Source of the DNA: a virus
Virus record (IMG/VR): IMGVR_UViG_3300028025_004553
Span: 1 to 28,570 of that record
DNA length: 28,570 nt
Direction: 5' to 3' (one strand)
This document shows positions 16,454 to 22,981 of the stretch, in pieces (position 1 is the stretch's first letter; the number at the start of each line of letters is the position of its first letter). Both the position numbers and the translations under genes were made by a program. The notes beneath the pieces were generated by a model that ran no database searches, was not told where the DNA came from, and saw only the letters and a program-made list of their open reading frames with translations.

Positions 16454-17652
16454 TGGGACTAGCGGATCGTCTAGAGGCACTGGCTTCTCCAGGTAAAAAT
16501 GGATCTGACTTTAAAGTTTTAAACACACCAGAGAACTGGCGTCCAAAGGTGGACGTAGATAGTGTCAATGGTGGTTACGTAGTTTCGCACCCATCTGAAG
16601 TCGGTGGACTCCCAGATGCAGACGCAATCCTAGAGCAGTTTGAAATGAATCCCGCTGACTGGACCGTGACCTCGGTTCGTCGCGGTAAGTGGCAGAAGTT
16701 TGACGGTGAGTTCCTAGAATCACTTCGCGTAAATATTGTTCCCGCTGCTGTAAATCGTATGGAGCAGCTTGATGCAGAAAAACTTGTAGACGAAATTAAG
16801 AAGTGGCGTCCAGCCGCTAATGCAAAGCAGGGTATCGGCGAAGGGTCTTTTGCACTTTTCCCAGCTGACCAGCAGATTGGTAAAAAAGCTGGCGGTGGTG
16901 GTACTCAGCAGTCAATCGATCGAATTCTTGCACTGACCGAATCAGCAGTACACAGATATAAGGGCTACCAGAAAATGGGAATGGGCCTTGGCACAATTAC
17001 ACTTGGCCTTCCAGGCGATCACGTTGAAGGTAACGTATCTCAGGGTGGTCGTCTTCAGGGACTCGCGGCATCTGATCTTGGTATAACCGAGCAGGTACGT
17101 GTTGCACGTCGTTTGCTTATGGCGCAGATTAAAGCGTTGGCTCCTCTTGCTCAGAACATGATTGTTCCAGTTATCAACGGAAACCACGATGAAGCTGGTC
17201 GCTATGTTGCAACAGATCCAGCTGACGGTTGGAACGTTGAGATTGCATCATCAGTACAGGACGCTTGCGCAGAGAATCCTGCGCTACAGCACATTGAATT
17301 CCGTTATCCATCTTCGGGACACCAGACTCTTGTAACAGAGATTTGTGGGACGCACTTAGGCATGTTCCACGGACACCAGGCAAATCAGAACAGCATCGAA
17401 AAGTATCTAGCAGGTCAGACTCTCGGTCAGACTGCGCTAGGTGGTGCAGACATCTGGGTGTCAGGACACTTCCACAACTTCCGCACAATGGACATTGGTG
17501 AACGCCTATGGTGCCAGTGCCCGACAACCGACCCGGGGTCAGACTGGTTCCGTGACCGTGCTGGTGCTCAGTCGAAGGCTGGACTACTTACTATGGTATT
17601 TGGTGGCAGCTTTGATCCACGCGAGAACCTAAGCGTGTTGTCGATAAAGTGA
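16453..17652 (+). CDS. Metallophosphoesterase (calcineurin-like), DNA-associated
   Basis: A 399-residue protein with the full set of metallophosphoesterase motifs: D139-Q-Q-I-G-K (usually D-x-H; here Gln replaces His), G188-D-H-V-E-G-N, G243-N-H-D-E, H306-G-H, and G338-H-F-H. This family uses two metal ions to cleave phosphoesters; phage members of this size are often grouped near SbcD/Mre11-type nucleases. The first 130 residues are not recognisable as a known domain. The Gln in motif I is typical for a phage subgroup with D-x-Q-I-G-K, so the enzyme is probably active. It is translationally coupled to the small HTH-like protein upstream and to the sulfotransferase downstream (GTGA). The substrate is not visible; DNA, RNA or a nucleotide is likely. 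Confidence 0.8.
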   Translation: MGLADRLEALASPGKNGSDFKVLNTPENWRPKVDVDSVNGGYVVSHPSEVGGLPDADAILEQFEMNPADWTVTSVRRGKWQKFDGEFLESLRVNIVPAAVNRMEQLDAEKLVDEIKKWRPAANAKQGIGEGSFALFPADQQIGKKAGGGGTQQSIDRILALTESAVHRYKGYQKMGMGLGTITLGLPGDHVEGNVSQGGRLQGLAASDLGITEQVRVARRLLMAQIKALAPLAQNMIVPVINGNHDEAGRYVATDPADGWNVEIASSVQDACAENPALQHIEFRYPSSGHQTLVTEICGTHLGMFHGHQANQNSIEKYLAGQTLGQTALGGADIWVSGHFHNFRTMDIGERLWCQCPTTDPGSDWFRDRAGAQSKAGLLTMVFGGSFDPRENLSVLSIK

Positions 17653-18347
17653 ACAAGGAACAAAGAGACCTTCGGGACGCTTTAGATTTATCTCTATTTA
17701 ACACCACCTTCTTCGTGGGTGCCCCGCCAAGAAGTGGCAACACTTATCTCAGATATGTATTAAAAGATGCATACAGCAATCCAATTAAAGACTCTGGCAG
17801 CTTAATTAAAAACAACCACTCTAGTTCGTATGCTCTTAATCAAGCTTTAAGCACCGAGAGTGTTGCCCCTATTTTTATTTGCCCCATCAGAGACCCATAT
17901 GACACTTTAAAGTCTAAATTAGTCAGAACATTCTTTGAGTGGGATACTGCGCCTAACGTCATCGAACACGCACCTTCGGTTGATGACCTGTGTCTTTACT
18001 GGGAGATATTGCTTATAGACCCGTCTAAATTCTGTTTAGTAGATTTCAAAGAGTTAGTTGTCGATAAAGATAAGGTCGTCTCCAAGATCGACGAGAGATA
18101 TCCAGAAATTAAGATTTATAAAAACCCTACCCCGGCTACAAACGAGCAATTGCTGGCAGAGATGAGCAAAGAGGACGGGGACAAATATGGCGACAATATT
18201 AAGTTGTACCTGTCGTCTGCTCACATTCCTAGAAGTAAGTCAGAATACTCGGATGCCGCTGAGGAGCTACTATCTAGCCCGGCATACGCTAGGCGACTAG
18301 ACTATCTATACGTTATGTACAAAGAGCTACTAGATCTAACAATATAA
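17649..18347 (+). CDS. PAPS-dependent sulfotransferase
   Basis: A 232-residue protein that starts at GTG 17649, overlapping the previous stop (GTGA). It carries both PAPS-binding signatures of the sulfotransferase family: the 5'-phosphosulfate loop A25-P-P-R-S-G-N-T-Y-L34 and the 3'-phosphate motif I80-R-D-P-Y-D-x-x-x-S89, with the R81/S89 spacing seen in known enzymes. Family members move a sulfo group from PAPS to a hydroxyl or amine on a glycan, lipid, protein or small molecule. Length is at the short end of the family. There is no signal peptide, so it acts in the cytoplasm. The next gene encodes an APS kinase, which would supply its donor. The acceptor is unknown; a glycan is favoured by the glycosyltransferase in the same operon. 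Confidence 0.8.
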   Translation: MNKEQRDLRDALDLSLFNTTFFVGAPPRSGNTYLRYVLKDAYSNPIKDSGSLIKNNHSSSYALNQALSTESVAPIFICPIRDPYDTLKSKLVRTFFEWDTAPNVIEHAPSVDDLCLYWEILLIDPSKFCLVDFKELVVDKDKVVSKIDERYPEIKIYKNPTPATNEQLLAEMSKEDGDKYGDNIKLYLSSAHIPRSKSEYSDAAEELLSSPAYARRLDYLYVMYKELLDLTI

Positions 18348-18354
18348 GGACTAC

Positions 18355-19104
18355 ATGATAATTTTATTTTTTGGCCTCCCCGGCTCTGGTAAGACCACTC
18401 TAGCCAAAGAGATCTTGAAGCACACCCCTGCTATCCACTTAAACGCGGATGATGTGAGGGCCGACCTGAGTATTGATCTAGGCTTCTCTCCAGAAGACAG
18501 AATTGAGCAGGCAAGAAGAATGGGTGCAATGGCGCGCCTGCTCTCGGCGCAGGGGCACGTGGTATTGGTTGATTTTGTGAATCCAACCGAGGCAACCCGT
18601 AAAGCTTTTGGTAAAGCAGACTTCACTGTCTGGGTTAATCGAATCAACTACAGTCGCTTCGAGGACACTAACTTCTTGTGGGAGACTCCAGAAAAATTTG
18701 ACATACAAATAGTTAGCGGTATGGAGTTAGCTACAGAAGTTACTGTAGTTATGGCAGCTACTGGTCTATACGACTGGAAGAAGCCAACAACTTTAATGCT
18801 TGGTCGCTATCAGCCTTGGCACGAAGGTCACGACGCTTTGTACGATGTTGGTCTAGATAAGACGGGGCAGGTACTAGTAGCTGTGCGCGACACCCAAGGG
18901 ACCTCGGAAAAAGACCCCCTAAGCCACGACCAGGTTACGCACTACATAGAGAAGTATCGCCCCAACGCACTTGTGATGCGAGTACCTAACATAACCAACA
19001 TCATCTACGGACGTGATGTCGGCTATAAAATTGAAAAGATCGAGCTTAGCTCCGATCTTCAAGAGATATCTGCAACTAAAAAGCGTCAGGAACTTGGGCT
19101 ATGA
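18355..19104 (+). CDS. APS kinase fused to HxGH nucleotidyltransferase
   Basis: A 249-residue protein after an AAGGA site. Residues 1-135 match adenylylsulfate kinase: Walker A G7-LPGSGKTT15, the LNADDVRADL substrate segment (29-38), and DLGFSPEDRIEQARR (41-55), a hallmark of the family. It would phosphorylate APS to PAPS. Residues about 142-249 form a second nucleotidyltransferase fold: GRYQPWHEGH (150-159, the HxGH motif), Y-G-R-D-V-G-Y (218-224) and ISATKKR (238-244). The order, kinase then adenylyltransferase, parallels animal PAPS synthetases, but this domain is far smaller than ATP sulfurylase and its GRxQPxHxGH motif looks more like NMN adenylyltransferases. So APS kinase is well supported; the second activity is open. 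It overlaps DUF2061 downstream (ATGA). Confidence 0.82.
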   Translation: MIILFFGLPGSGKTTLAKEILKHTPAIHLNADDVRADLSIDLGFSPEDRIEQARRMGAMARLLSAQGHVVLVDFVNPTEATRKAFGKADFTVWVNRINYSRFEDTNFLWETPEKFDIQIVSGMELATEVTVVMAATGLYDWKKPTTLMLGRYQPWHEGHDALYDVGLDKTGQVLVAVRDTQGTSEKDPLSHDQVTHYIEKYRPNALVMRVPNITNIIYGRDVGYKIEKIELSSDLQEISATKKRQELGL

Positions 19105-19307
19105 AAGTAACCAGATCTAGATCTTTTGTAAAAGCTCTGAGCTACAGAATTTGGGGGACCTTGTCTTCGTTCGTTGTAGCTTTTGTTATAACGGGCAGTG
19201 CGGAGCTGTCCGGTCTAATTGCATTTTGGGAGACAGTGGTGAAGGTAGGAATCTACTACGTGCATGAACGTGGATGGAATTTTGTTCAGTGGGGTAGACG
19301 TGGCTAA
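19101..19307 (+). CDS. DUF2061 small membrane protein
   Basis: A 68-residue protein. It has the DUF2061 pattern: basic start with S-x-x-K-A-x-x-Y-R, a hydrophobic span (about 14-31), a second span (about 34-51) beginning G-L-I-A-F-W-E, and a conserved K-x-x-x-Y-Y-x-H-E-R-x-W near the end. The family's function is unknown; I recall it beside sulfate-activation genes in some bacteria and phages, but did not verify this. Its start overlaps the stop of the APS kinase gene (ATGA) and its end overlaps the glycosyltransferase gene. It may be an inner-membrane partner of the sulfation or glycosylation step; that is inference from position only. Confidence 0.8.
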   Translation: MKVTRSRSFVKALSYRIWGTLSSFVVAFVITGSAELSGLIAFWETVVKVGIYYVHERGWNFVQWGRRG

Positions 19308-20370
19308 AGTTGCAGTCTATACAATAGCTTTAAACGAAGAAAAGCACGTCGAGCGTTGGTACAACTCTATTAAGGATGCAGACTACATCCTGATTGCAGA
19401 TACCGGATCTACAGATAAGACGGTAGAGATTGCTAAAGGGCTTGGCATCAATGTAGTCAATATACTTATCAAGCCTTTCCGGTTTGACACTAGTCGCAAC
19501 GCTGCGTTGGCAGCTCTGCCTGCAGATATTGATTACTGCATCTCGCTAGATATGGACGAGGTCCTTACTGAAGGGTGGCGTCAGGACATAGAGACGCTGC
19601 CTGTATTGGAGCAGAACCAGTCTGCAATTATGCGTAGTACGCTTACTTGGAACTTTAAAGAAGATGGCACTCCTGGCCTACAGTACGGGGCGGATAGGGT
19701 TCACTCACGTTGGGGCGTGCTGTGGCGTCAACCAGCTCACGAAATCATCAGCACCTACGGCGACTACGAAGAAAAGCGCGGCTGGGTAGGATTCGGTATT
19801 TACCACTTAGCAGACGCTACTAAGTCACGCGGTCAGTATATGGCCATGCTTAAGATGGCGACTCAGGAGAGCCCGTACAGTGATAGAAACGCCTTCTACT
19901 ACGCTAGAGAGCTATACTTCTATGGTTTGTACGCAGAGGCGGCTAAAGAGTTTAAGCGTCACCTAGAGCTACCTACGGCCGTATGGAAGCCAGAAAGAGC
20001 TGCTGCTTTAAGGTACTTGTCCATTTGTGAGCCAGAAAGCGCTGAGACGCATCTAGTTAAAGCGGTAGCAACTGACCCAAGTCGAAGAGAGCCTAAGGTA
20101 GCCCTTGCTCAAGAGTTCTATAAGAAGCAGGACTGGGCTAATTGCTATAAGTGGGCAACCAGTGCGCTGGAGATTGAGACAAAGCCTCTTGACTATATGT
20201 GCGAAGAGTTTGCTTGGGACCACACGCCGTGGGATCTGGCCGCGCTAGGTGCTTATAATTTAGGGAAATTTGAAGAGGCACTAAAGTACGGATCAAAGGC
20301 GGTAGAACTTACGCCTTCAGATCAGAGGTTAGTAGTTAACCTCGCTTATTACTCTTCTGCTCTTTCCTAG
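19300..20370 (+). CDS. GT2 family glycosyltransferase with TPR-like C terminus
   Basis: I choose GTG 19300 (356 residues, MAKVAVYTIALNEEK) because a GGGG site precedes it and it overlaps the upstream gene by only 8 bases; ATG 19264 is an in-frame alternative without a ribosome site. Residues 1-200 form a GT-A fold: V-Y-T-I-A-L-N-E-E at 6-14, A33-D-T-G-S-T-D39, and the metal-binding D84-M-D86. WRQPAHEII follows around residue 145. The C-terminal 150 residues are helical repeats with alternating Ala/Tyr/Leu patterns (EFYKKQDWANCYKWA, YNLGKFEEALKYG), like TPRs, which in related enzymes bind the acceptor protein. It would transfer a sugar from a nucleotide sugar. It is the last gene of the + operon and runs 35 bases into the convergent WhiB gene. 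Confidence 0.82.
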   Translation: MAKVAVYTIALNEEKHVERWYNSIKDADYILIADTGSTDKTVEIAKGLGINVVNILIKPFRFDTSRNAALAALPADIDYCISLDMDEVLTEGWRQDIETLPVLEQNQSAIMRSTLTWNFKEDGTPGLQYGADRVHSRWGVLWRQPAHEIISTYGDYEEKRGWVGFGIYHLADATKSRGQYMAMLKMATQESPYSDRNAFYYARELYFYGLYAEAAKEFKRHLELPTAVWKPERAAALRYLSICEPESAETHLVKAVATDPSRREPKVALAQEFYKKQDWANCYKWATSALEIETKPLDYMCEEFAWDHTPWDLAALGAYNLGKFEEALKYGSKAVELTPSDQRLVVNLAYYSSALS

Positions 20371-20809
20371 ACTGCTGAGAGTGGTAAGCGTCTACCGCGT
20401 TAGCACTAGTACGACTCTGCCAAGAGAAGCCACAGTCAGCACAGTCAACAATTTTCATAGTAGACCAGCGGCCCTTTGTTGGGCGATCAATTGTGCGTGA
20501 GCTTAGGCTTGAAGTTTTTGCTTTGCAGTATGGACACAGCGGGAAGCGCTTATGACGCATCTCTTGCCCCTCCCAGTTAATCGAGAGAGTTCGTCTAATC
20601 TTTTTGTAAGTTAGTCCGCCCCAAATACCCCAGGTTTGTCTCTCCTCTAGAGCGGTCTGCAGACACTCCTTGCGAACAGGGCAGATGTCGCACAGCTTTA
20701 GAGCTGCCTGTTGCTGAGATGGCTTATTGGCAAAAAAATTGTCTATGTATATTTTATTTGAAGGCTTAGAGCATTCAGCGTCTTCATGCCATTCCGGAGA
20801 TTCAATCAA
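20336..20809 (-). CDS. WhiB-family regulator fused to a zinc ribbon
   Basis: A 157-residue protein starting at TTG 20809, which overlaps the upstream stop (TTGA). Residues 1-75 are a complete WhiB domain: cysteines C13, C40, C43 and C49 (C-x2-C-x5-C) for a [4Fe-4S] cluster, and the G61-I-W-G-G65 turn that contacts the primary sigma factor. WhiB proteins are confined to actinobacteria and their phages. Unusually, residues 92-126 add two C-x2-C pairs (C92/C95 and C123/C126), a zinc-ribbon pattern, before a basic tail; most phage WhiB proteins stop soon after the GIWGG region. It would bind the host sigma factor and reprogram transcription. The gene converges with the glycosyltransferase gene and overlaps its end by 35 bases. 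Confidence 0.88.
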   Translation of the reverse strand: MIESPEWHEDAECSKPSNKIYIDNFFANKPSQQQAALKLCDICPVRKECLQTALEERQTWGIWGGLTYKKIRRTLSINWEGQEMRHKRFPLCPYCKAKTSSLSSRTIDRPTKGRWSTMKIVDCADCGFSWQSRTSANAVDAYHSQQSRKEQKSNKRG

Positions 20810-21144
20810 AAGTCGTATACCTTTACCCAGGTGGCTGGAATTACATTATCTAAAATGTACCCATCTTCAGTTTCGCCATTTACATCACAAGGCAGAGCAG
20901 ACTCTTCCCCCGTTGGTGAAGTGCCAGAATATCCTAGGGTTACTTCCCCCATGTCAATCATCTGAAAGCCCTGGTGGAGGGATAGCGCTATCCCCTCTCG
21001 CTGCAATGTAGAGGCTAGTGCTTTCCTAACCACTTCATGCTCTAGGTCCACATGGTCTTCAGTGTAGAACAAAAGAGAGCCATCACGGCTCTCTTCAAGG
21101 TCCCACAAAAACCAAAGGGACTCGCCAATACGAGAATCTTTCAT
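20806..21144 (-). CDS. Conserved-looking hypothetical protein, possibly leaderless
   Basis: A 112-residue acidic protein if ATG 21144 is used; an upstream in-frame TTG at 21165 would add 7 residues. I prefer the ATG because a TACAAT -10 box (21151-21156) ends six bases before it, so transcription would start at or next to the ATG and give a leaderless mRNA, a common arrangement in actinobacteria. The sequence has no known domain; it is mixed alpha/beta with WFLWDLEESRDGSLLFY near the start. Its stop overlaps the WhiB start, so both genes are probably co-transcribed. Function unknown. Confidence 0.55.
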   Translation of the reverse strand: MKDSRIGESLWFLWDLEESRDGSLLFYTEDHVDLEHEVVRKALASTLQREGIALSLHQGFQMIDMGEVTLGYSGTSPTGEESALPCDVNGETEDGYILDNVIPATWVKVYDF

Positions 21145-21150
21145 AAAAAG

Positions 21151-21156
21151 ATTGTA
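21151..21156 (-). promoter_or_regulatory. TACAAT -10 box for a leaderless transcript
   Basis: On the - strand TACAAT is followed by six bases and then ATG 21144, placing the expected +1 at the start codon. No good -35 is seen; the palindrome at 21177-21192 overlaps where it would be. Confidence 0.4.
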
Positions 21157-21176
21157 TCTTGACAAGTCCCGGGTTA

Positions 21177-21192
21177 CACGGTATCCACCGTG
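21177..21192. promoter_or_regulatory. CACGGT/ACCGTG palindrome at the WhiB operon promoter
   Basis: A perfect 6-base inverted repeat with a 4-base spacer. It overlaps the -35 position of the putative leaderless promoter. An operator is likelier than a terminator because no T-run follows on either strand. Confidence 0.45.
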
Positions 21193-21207
21193 AATTACAA
21201 TTTTAAC

Positions 21208-21465
21208 TTATAGCAGTCCAGGGTGTAGCAAAGTGTTCTTCAGGGTAACGTGAGCTGTCACTACAAAGTTGTCGCTCTCATTGGCAGCCTTAATCTCCTC
21301 GACTGTCTTGACGTCACCAAAGCTTATTTTAAACTCAACGTCTACTTTTGACCAGATATCGGTCATGTCCGGGTAACCCAGGAAGCGCTCGATAGCCATA
21401 GATGTCTGCTCTTTGGCGGCATCTAAATTAGGTACTACAAATTTGACTTCAAAGTTTGTACGCAT
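21208..21465 (-). CDS. Hypothetical protein
   Basis: An 85-residue protein starting at ATG 21463-21465, which overlaps the stop of the upstream gene (TAATG). It opens with a beta strand (NFEVKFVVPNLDAAKEQ), then a helix and two further strands (DVEFKISFGD, NFVVTAHVTLKN). The beta-alpha-beta-beta pattern suggests a small compact domain such as a ferredoxin-like fold, but I recognise no family. Membership in the replication transcript is its only functional hint. Confidence 0.55.
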   Translation of the reverse strand: MRTNFEVKFVVPNLDAAKEQTSMAIERFLGYPDMTDIWSKVDVEFKISFGDVKTVEEIKAANESDNFVVTAHVTLKNTLLHPGLL

Positions 21466-21893
21466 TACTTGACTCTCTTTTCTAGCTTGTACGGTGAGTA
21501 GTGGACGCCCTTAAGTTCAGGAGACTTGCCATCAGTCGAATTAACAATTATGTCACCGTATCGTACGGCAATTACTTTTCCGCGTCTTCCGTTGTGCATA
21601 ACACCAGTCTTGTCATCGAAAGCATCGATTAGCACTCGAATCTCGTCACCAATATTTATCTGACCCGGCTGAGCTGGGACCCAAACGGCGTCTGGCTCTT
21701 CCTCTACTTCGAGTAGTGCCTTGCTTAGAGCTAGCTTGCTAAACACTGCAACTGCTTCTTTGGCTAGTCCAGGAGAAAGCTTCTCCATGGTTTCCCAGAC
21801 CTTAAGTAGTTCCATTACAGCTTTACCGGAACCGATCTTAACCTTAGCTTCGGCCATCTGCTGGTTTACCCATTCATAATTTACTTCAGGCAT
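21465..21893 (-). CDS. Hypothetical protein with SH3/KOW-like C terminus
   Basis: A 142-residue protein. The first 75 residues are helical (NQQMAEAKVKIGSGKAVMEL and a following Lys/Glu/Leu-rich helix). From about residue 80 there is a small beta-barrel-like region: INIGDEIRVLIDAFDD, then GRRGKVIAVRYGDIIV and YSPYKLEKRVK, a KOW/SH3-like pattern (G-D-x-V-x-V ... G-x-x-G-x-V). It overlaps the glycosyltransferase-like gene upstream by 8 bases and shares one base with the next gene. Nucleic-acid or ribosome contact is possible for such folds, but function is unknown. Confidence 0.55.
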   Translation of the reverse strand: MPEVNYEWVNQQMAEAKVKIGSGKAVMELLKVWETMEKLSPGLAKEAVAVFSKLALSKALLEVEEEPDAVWVPAQPGQINIGDEIRVLIDAFDDKTGVMHNGRRGKVIAVRYGDIIVNSTDGKSPELKGVHYSPYKLEKRVK

Positions 21894-22923
21894 TTTTAAC
21901 CTCTTCCTTATTGTTTATTAGTCTATCTAATTTCTCTACTGCTACATATCTGTCTGGAATTGAAGCAAGATACACGGCTTTCTGAGTCTTAGCCAGCTCG
22001 TTTCTCCTAGCCTCTGACATCTCCTCGACCTGATATCCGAGGAAGCCCCAGGCGTCCGACATCTCAATTGTTTCTCGCCAGTCAGTAATAATTGGTGACC
22101 CGGCGTTCAGCGCTTGCGCGTACCTATAGGTCCACCAAGTGCCGACTCCGCGGTCCTGAGGTGAGACCATCGCGCCCAATGAAACTTTCAAGCGCACCAG
22201 TATGTCGGCATCTACTTCTTTTTTGCTCTGCTTCATAGAATCTACGTTCCGAGCTAGAGTGCTGACCATACTCTTAGACCAAGCGGTTGTCGGGTTATCA
22301 ACTACCCAGTTGTTGTCTCTCATGTCTGGCATTTCATAGCCAGGATTAATTAAGTGAGAGTCAAGATTTAAGGCAACCAGACTAGTGCGGGTGGAGATGC
22401 CAGCAGACTGAGCTACAGCATCGTCTGACTTCCAAGGTAGTCCAGGGTAAATTGTCTTGTGCCAGTTACCGCTTGCCATCTTTGCAGATACAGTTGCGAA
22501 AGATTCCAATAGCGTTTGATTTTCTTTAACCAGACGGTGCTCGCTACGTTTTTCGTAGAACTTAGAAATTAAAATTTTAGGATCTCTAGCTACAGAAGCA
22601 AAACTAGTTCTGTACTGCCACAGCTGAGGGTTGTCTAGGACGAGAGATACTCGATCGTCTCCAGACGTTAGATTGAGAAGGTGCAAGGCACCGTATACCT
22701 TGTTAGCCGAAAGACTGGTAGGCGGTATAACGCCGATAAAAATTCGATCATACTTTTCAAGATCGGCTTTAGTCCAAGTAACACTAGGCTCTTTCCAGTC
22801 AACTGAATGCTGAGGAAGACTCTCCGAAATTACCTTTGACATCGCGCCAAAGAACCCAAGCTTCGAGTAGTGCACAGACTCGTTAGTGTGCCCTGAGGAC
22901 ATTCCTGTGAATAGTATTTTCAT
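21886..22923 (-). CDS. Putative GT-B fold glycosyltransferase
   Basis: A 345-residue protein with an AGGAAA site before ATG 22923. The N terminus MKILFTGMSSGHTNES and a following Gly-Ala-rich helix look like the first Rossmann strand and loop of a GT-B enzyme. The C-terminal part (about 250-285) has PQDRGVGTWWTYRYAQALNA then GSPIITDWRE, which resembles the nucleotide-sugar binding segment of GT-B enzymes (G-x-x-x-x-R-xx-E-A-x-x-x-G-x-P-V). No signal peptide or membrane span. It lies inside the replication operon rather than with the other glycosyltransferase, so glycosylation of DNA is one candidate role, as with T4 enzymes; a glycan acceptor is also possible. The family call is moderate. Confidence 0.55.
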   Translation of the reverse strand: MKILFTGMSSGHTNESVHYSKLGFFGAMSKVISESLPQHSVDWKEPSVTWTKADLEKYDRIFIGVIPPTSLSANKVYGALHLLNLTSGDDRVSLVLDNPQLWQYRTSFASVARDPKILISKFYEKRSEHRLVKENQTLLESFATVSAKMASGNWHKTIYPGLPWKSDDAVAQSAGISTRTSLVALNLDSHLINPGYEMPDMRDNNWVVDNPTTAWSKSMVSTLARNVDSMKQSKKEVDADILVRLKVSLGAMVSPQDRGVGTWWTYRYAQALNAGSPIITDWRETIEMSDAWGFLGYQVEEMSEARRNELAKTQKAVYLASIPDRYVAVEKLDRLINNKEEVKNA

Positions 22924-22938
22924 TTCTTTTCCTATTTT

Positions 22939-22966
22939 AAAAAGAAGAGGGCACCTTTCGATGCCC
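22939..22966 (-). terminator. Intrinsic terminator-like hairpin
   Basis: On the - strand GGGCA and TGCCC pair around an 8-base loop (22949-22966) and are followed by TCTTCTTTTT. It lies in the 58-base gap after the ssDNA-binding protein gene and probably lowers readthrough into the genes at 22923 and below. Confidence 0.6.
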
Positions 22967-22981
22967 CCTTCATTTATTTAT

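Noticed and set aside
18351-18708. - strand frames opposite the APS kinase
   Set aside because: Shadows of a gene whose kinase motifs are clear; no promoter or ribosome site.
19264-19299. Upstream ATG start for the GT2 gene
   Set aside because: It would overlap DUF2061 by 44 bases without a ribosome site, while GTG 19300 has one and begins right at the conserved strand; kept only as an alternative.
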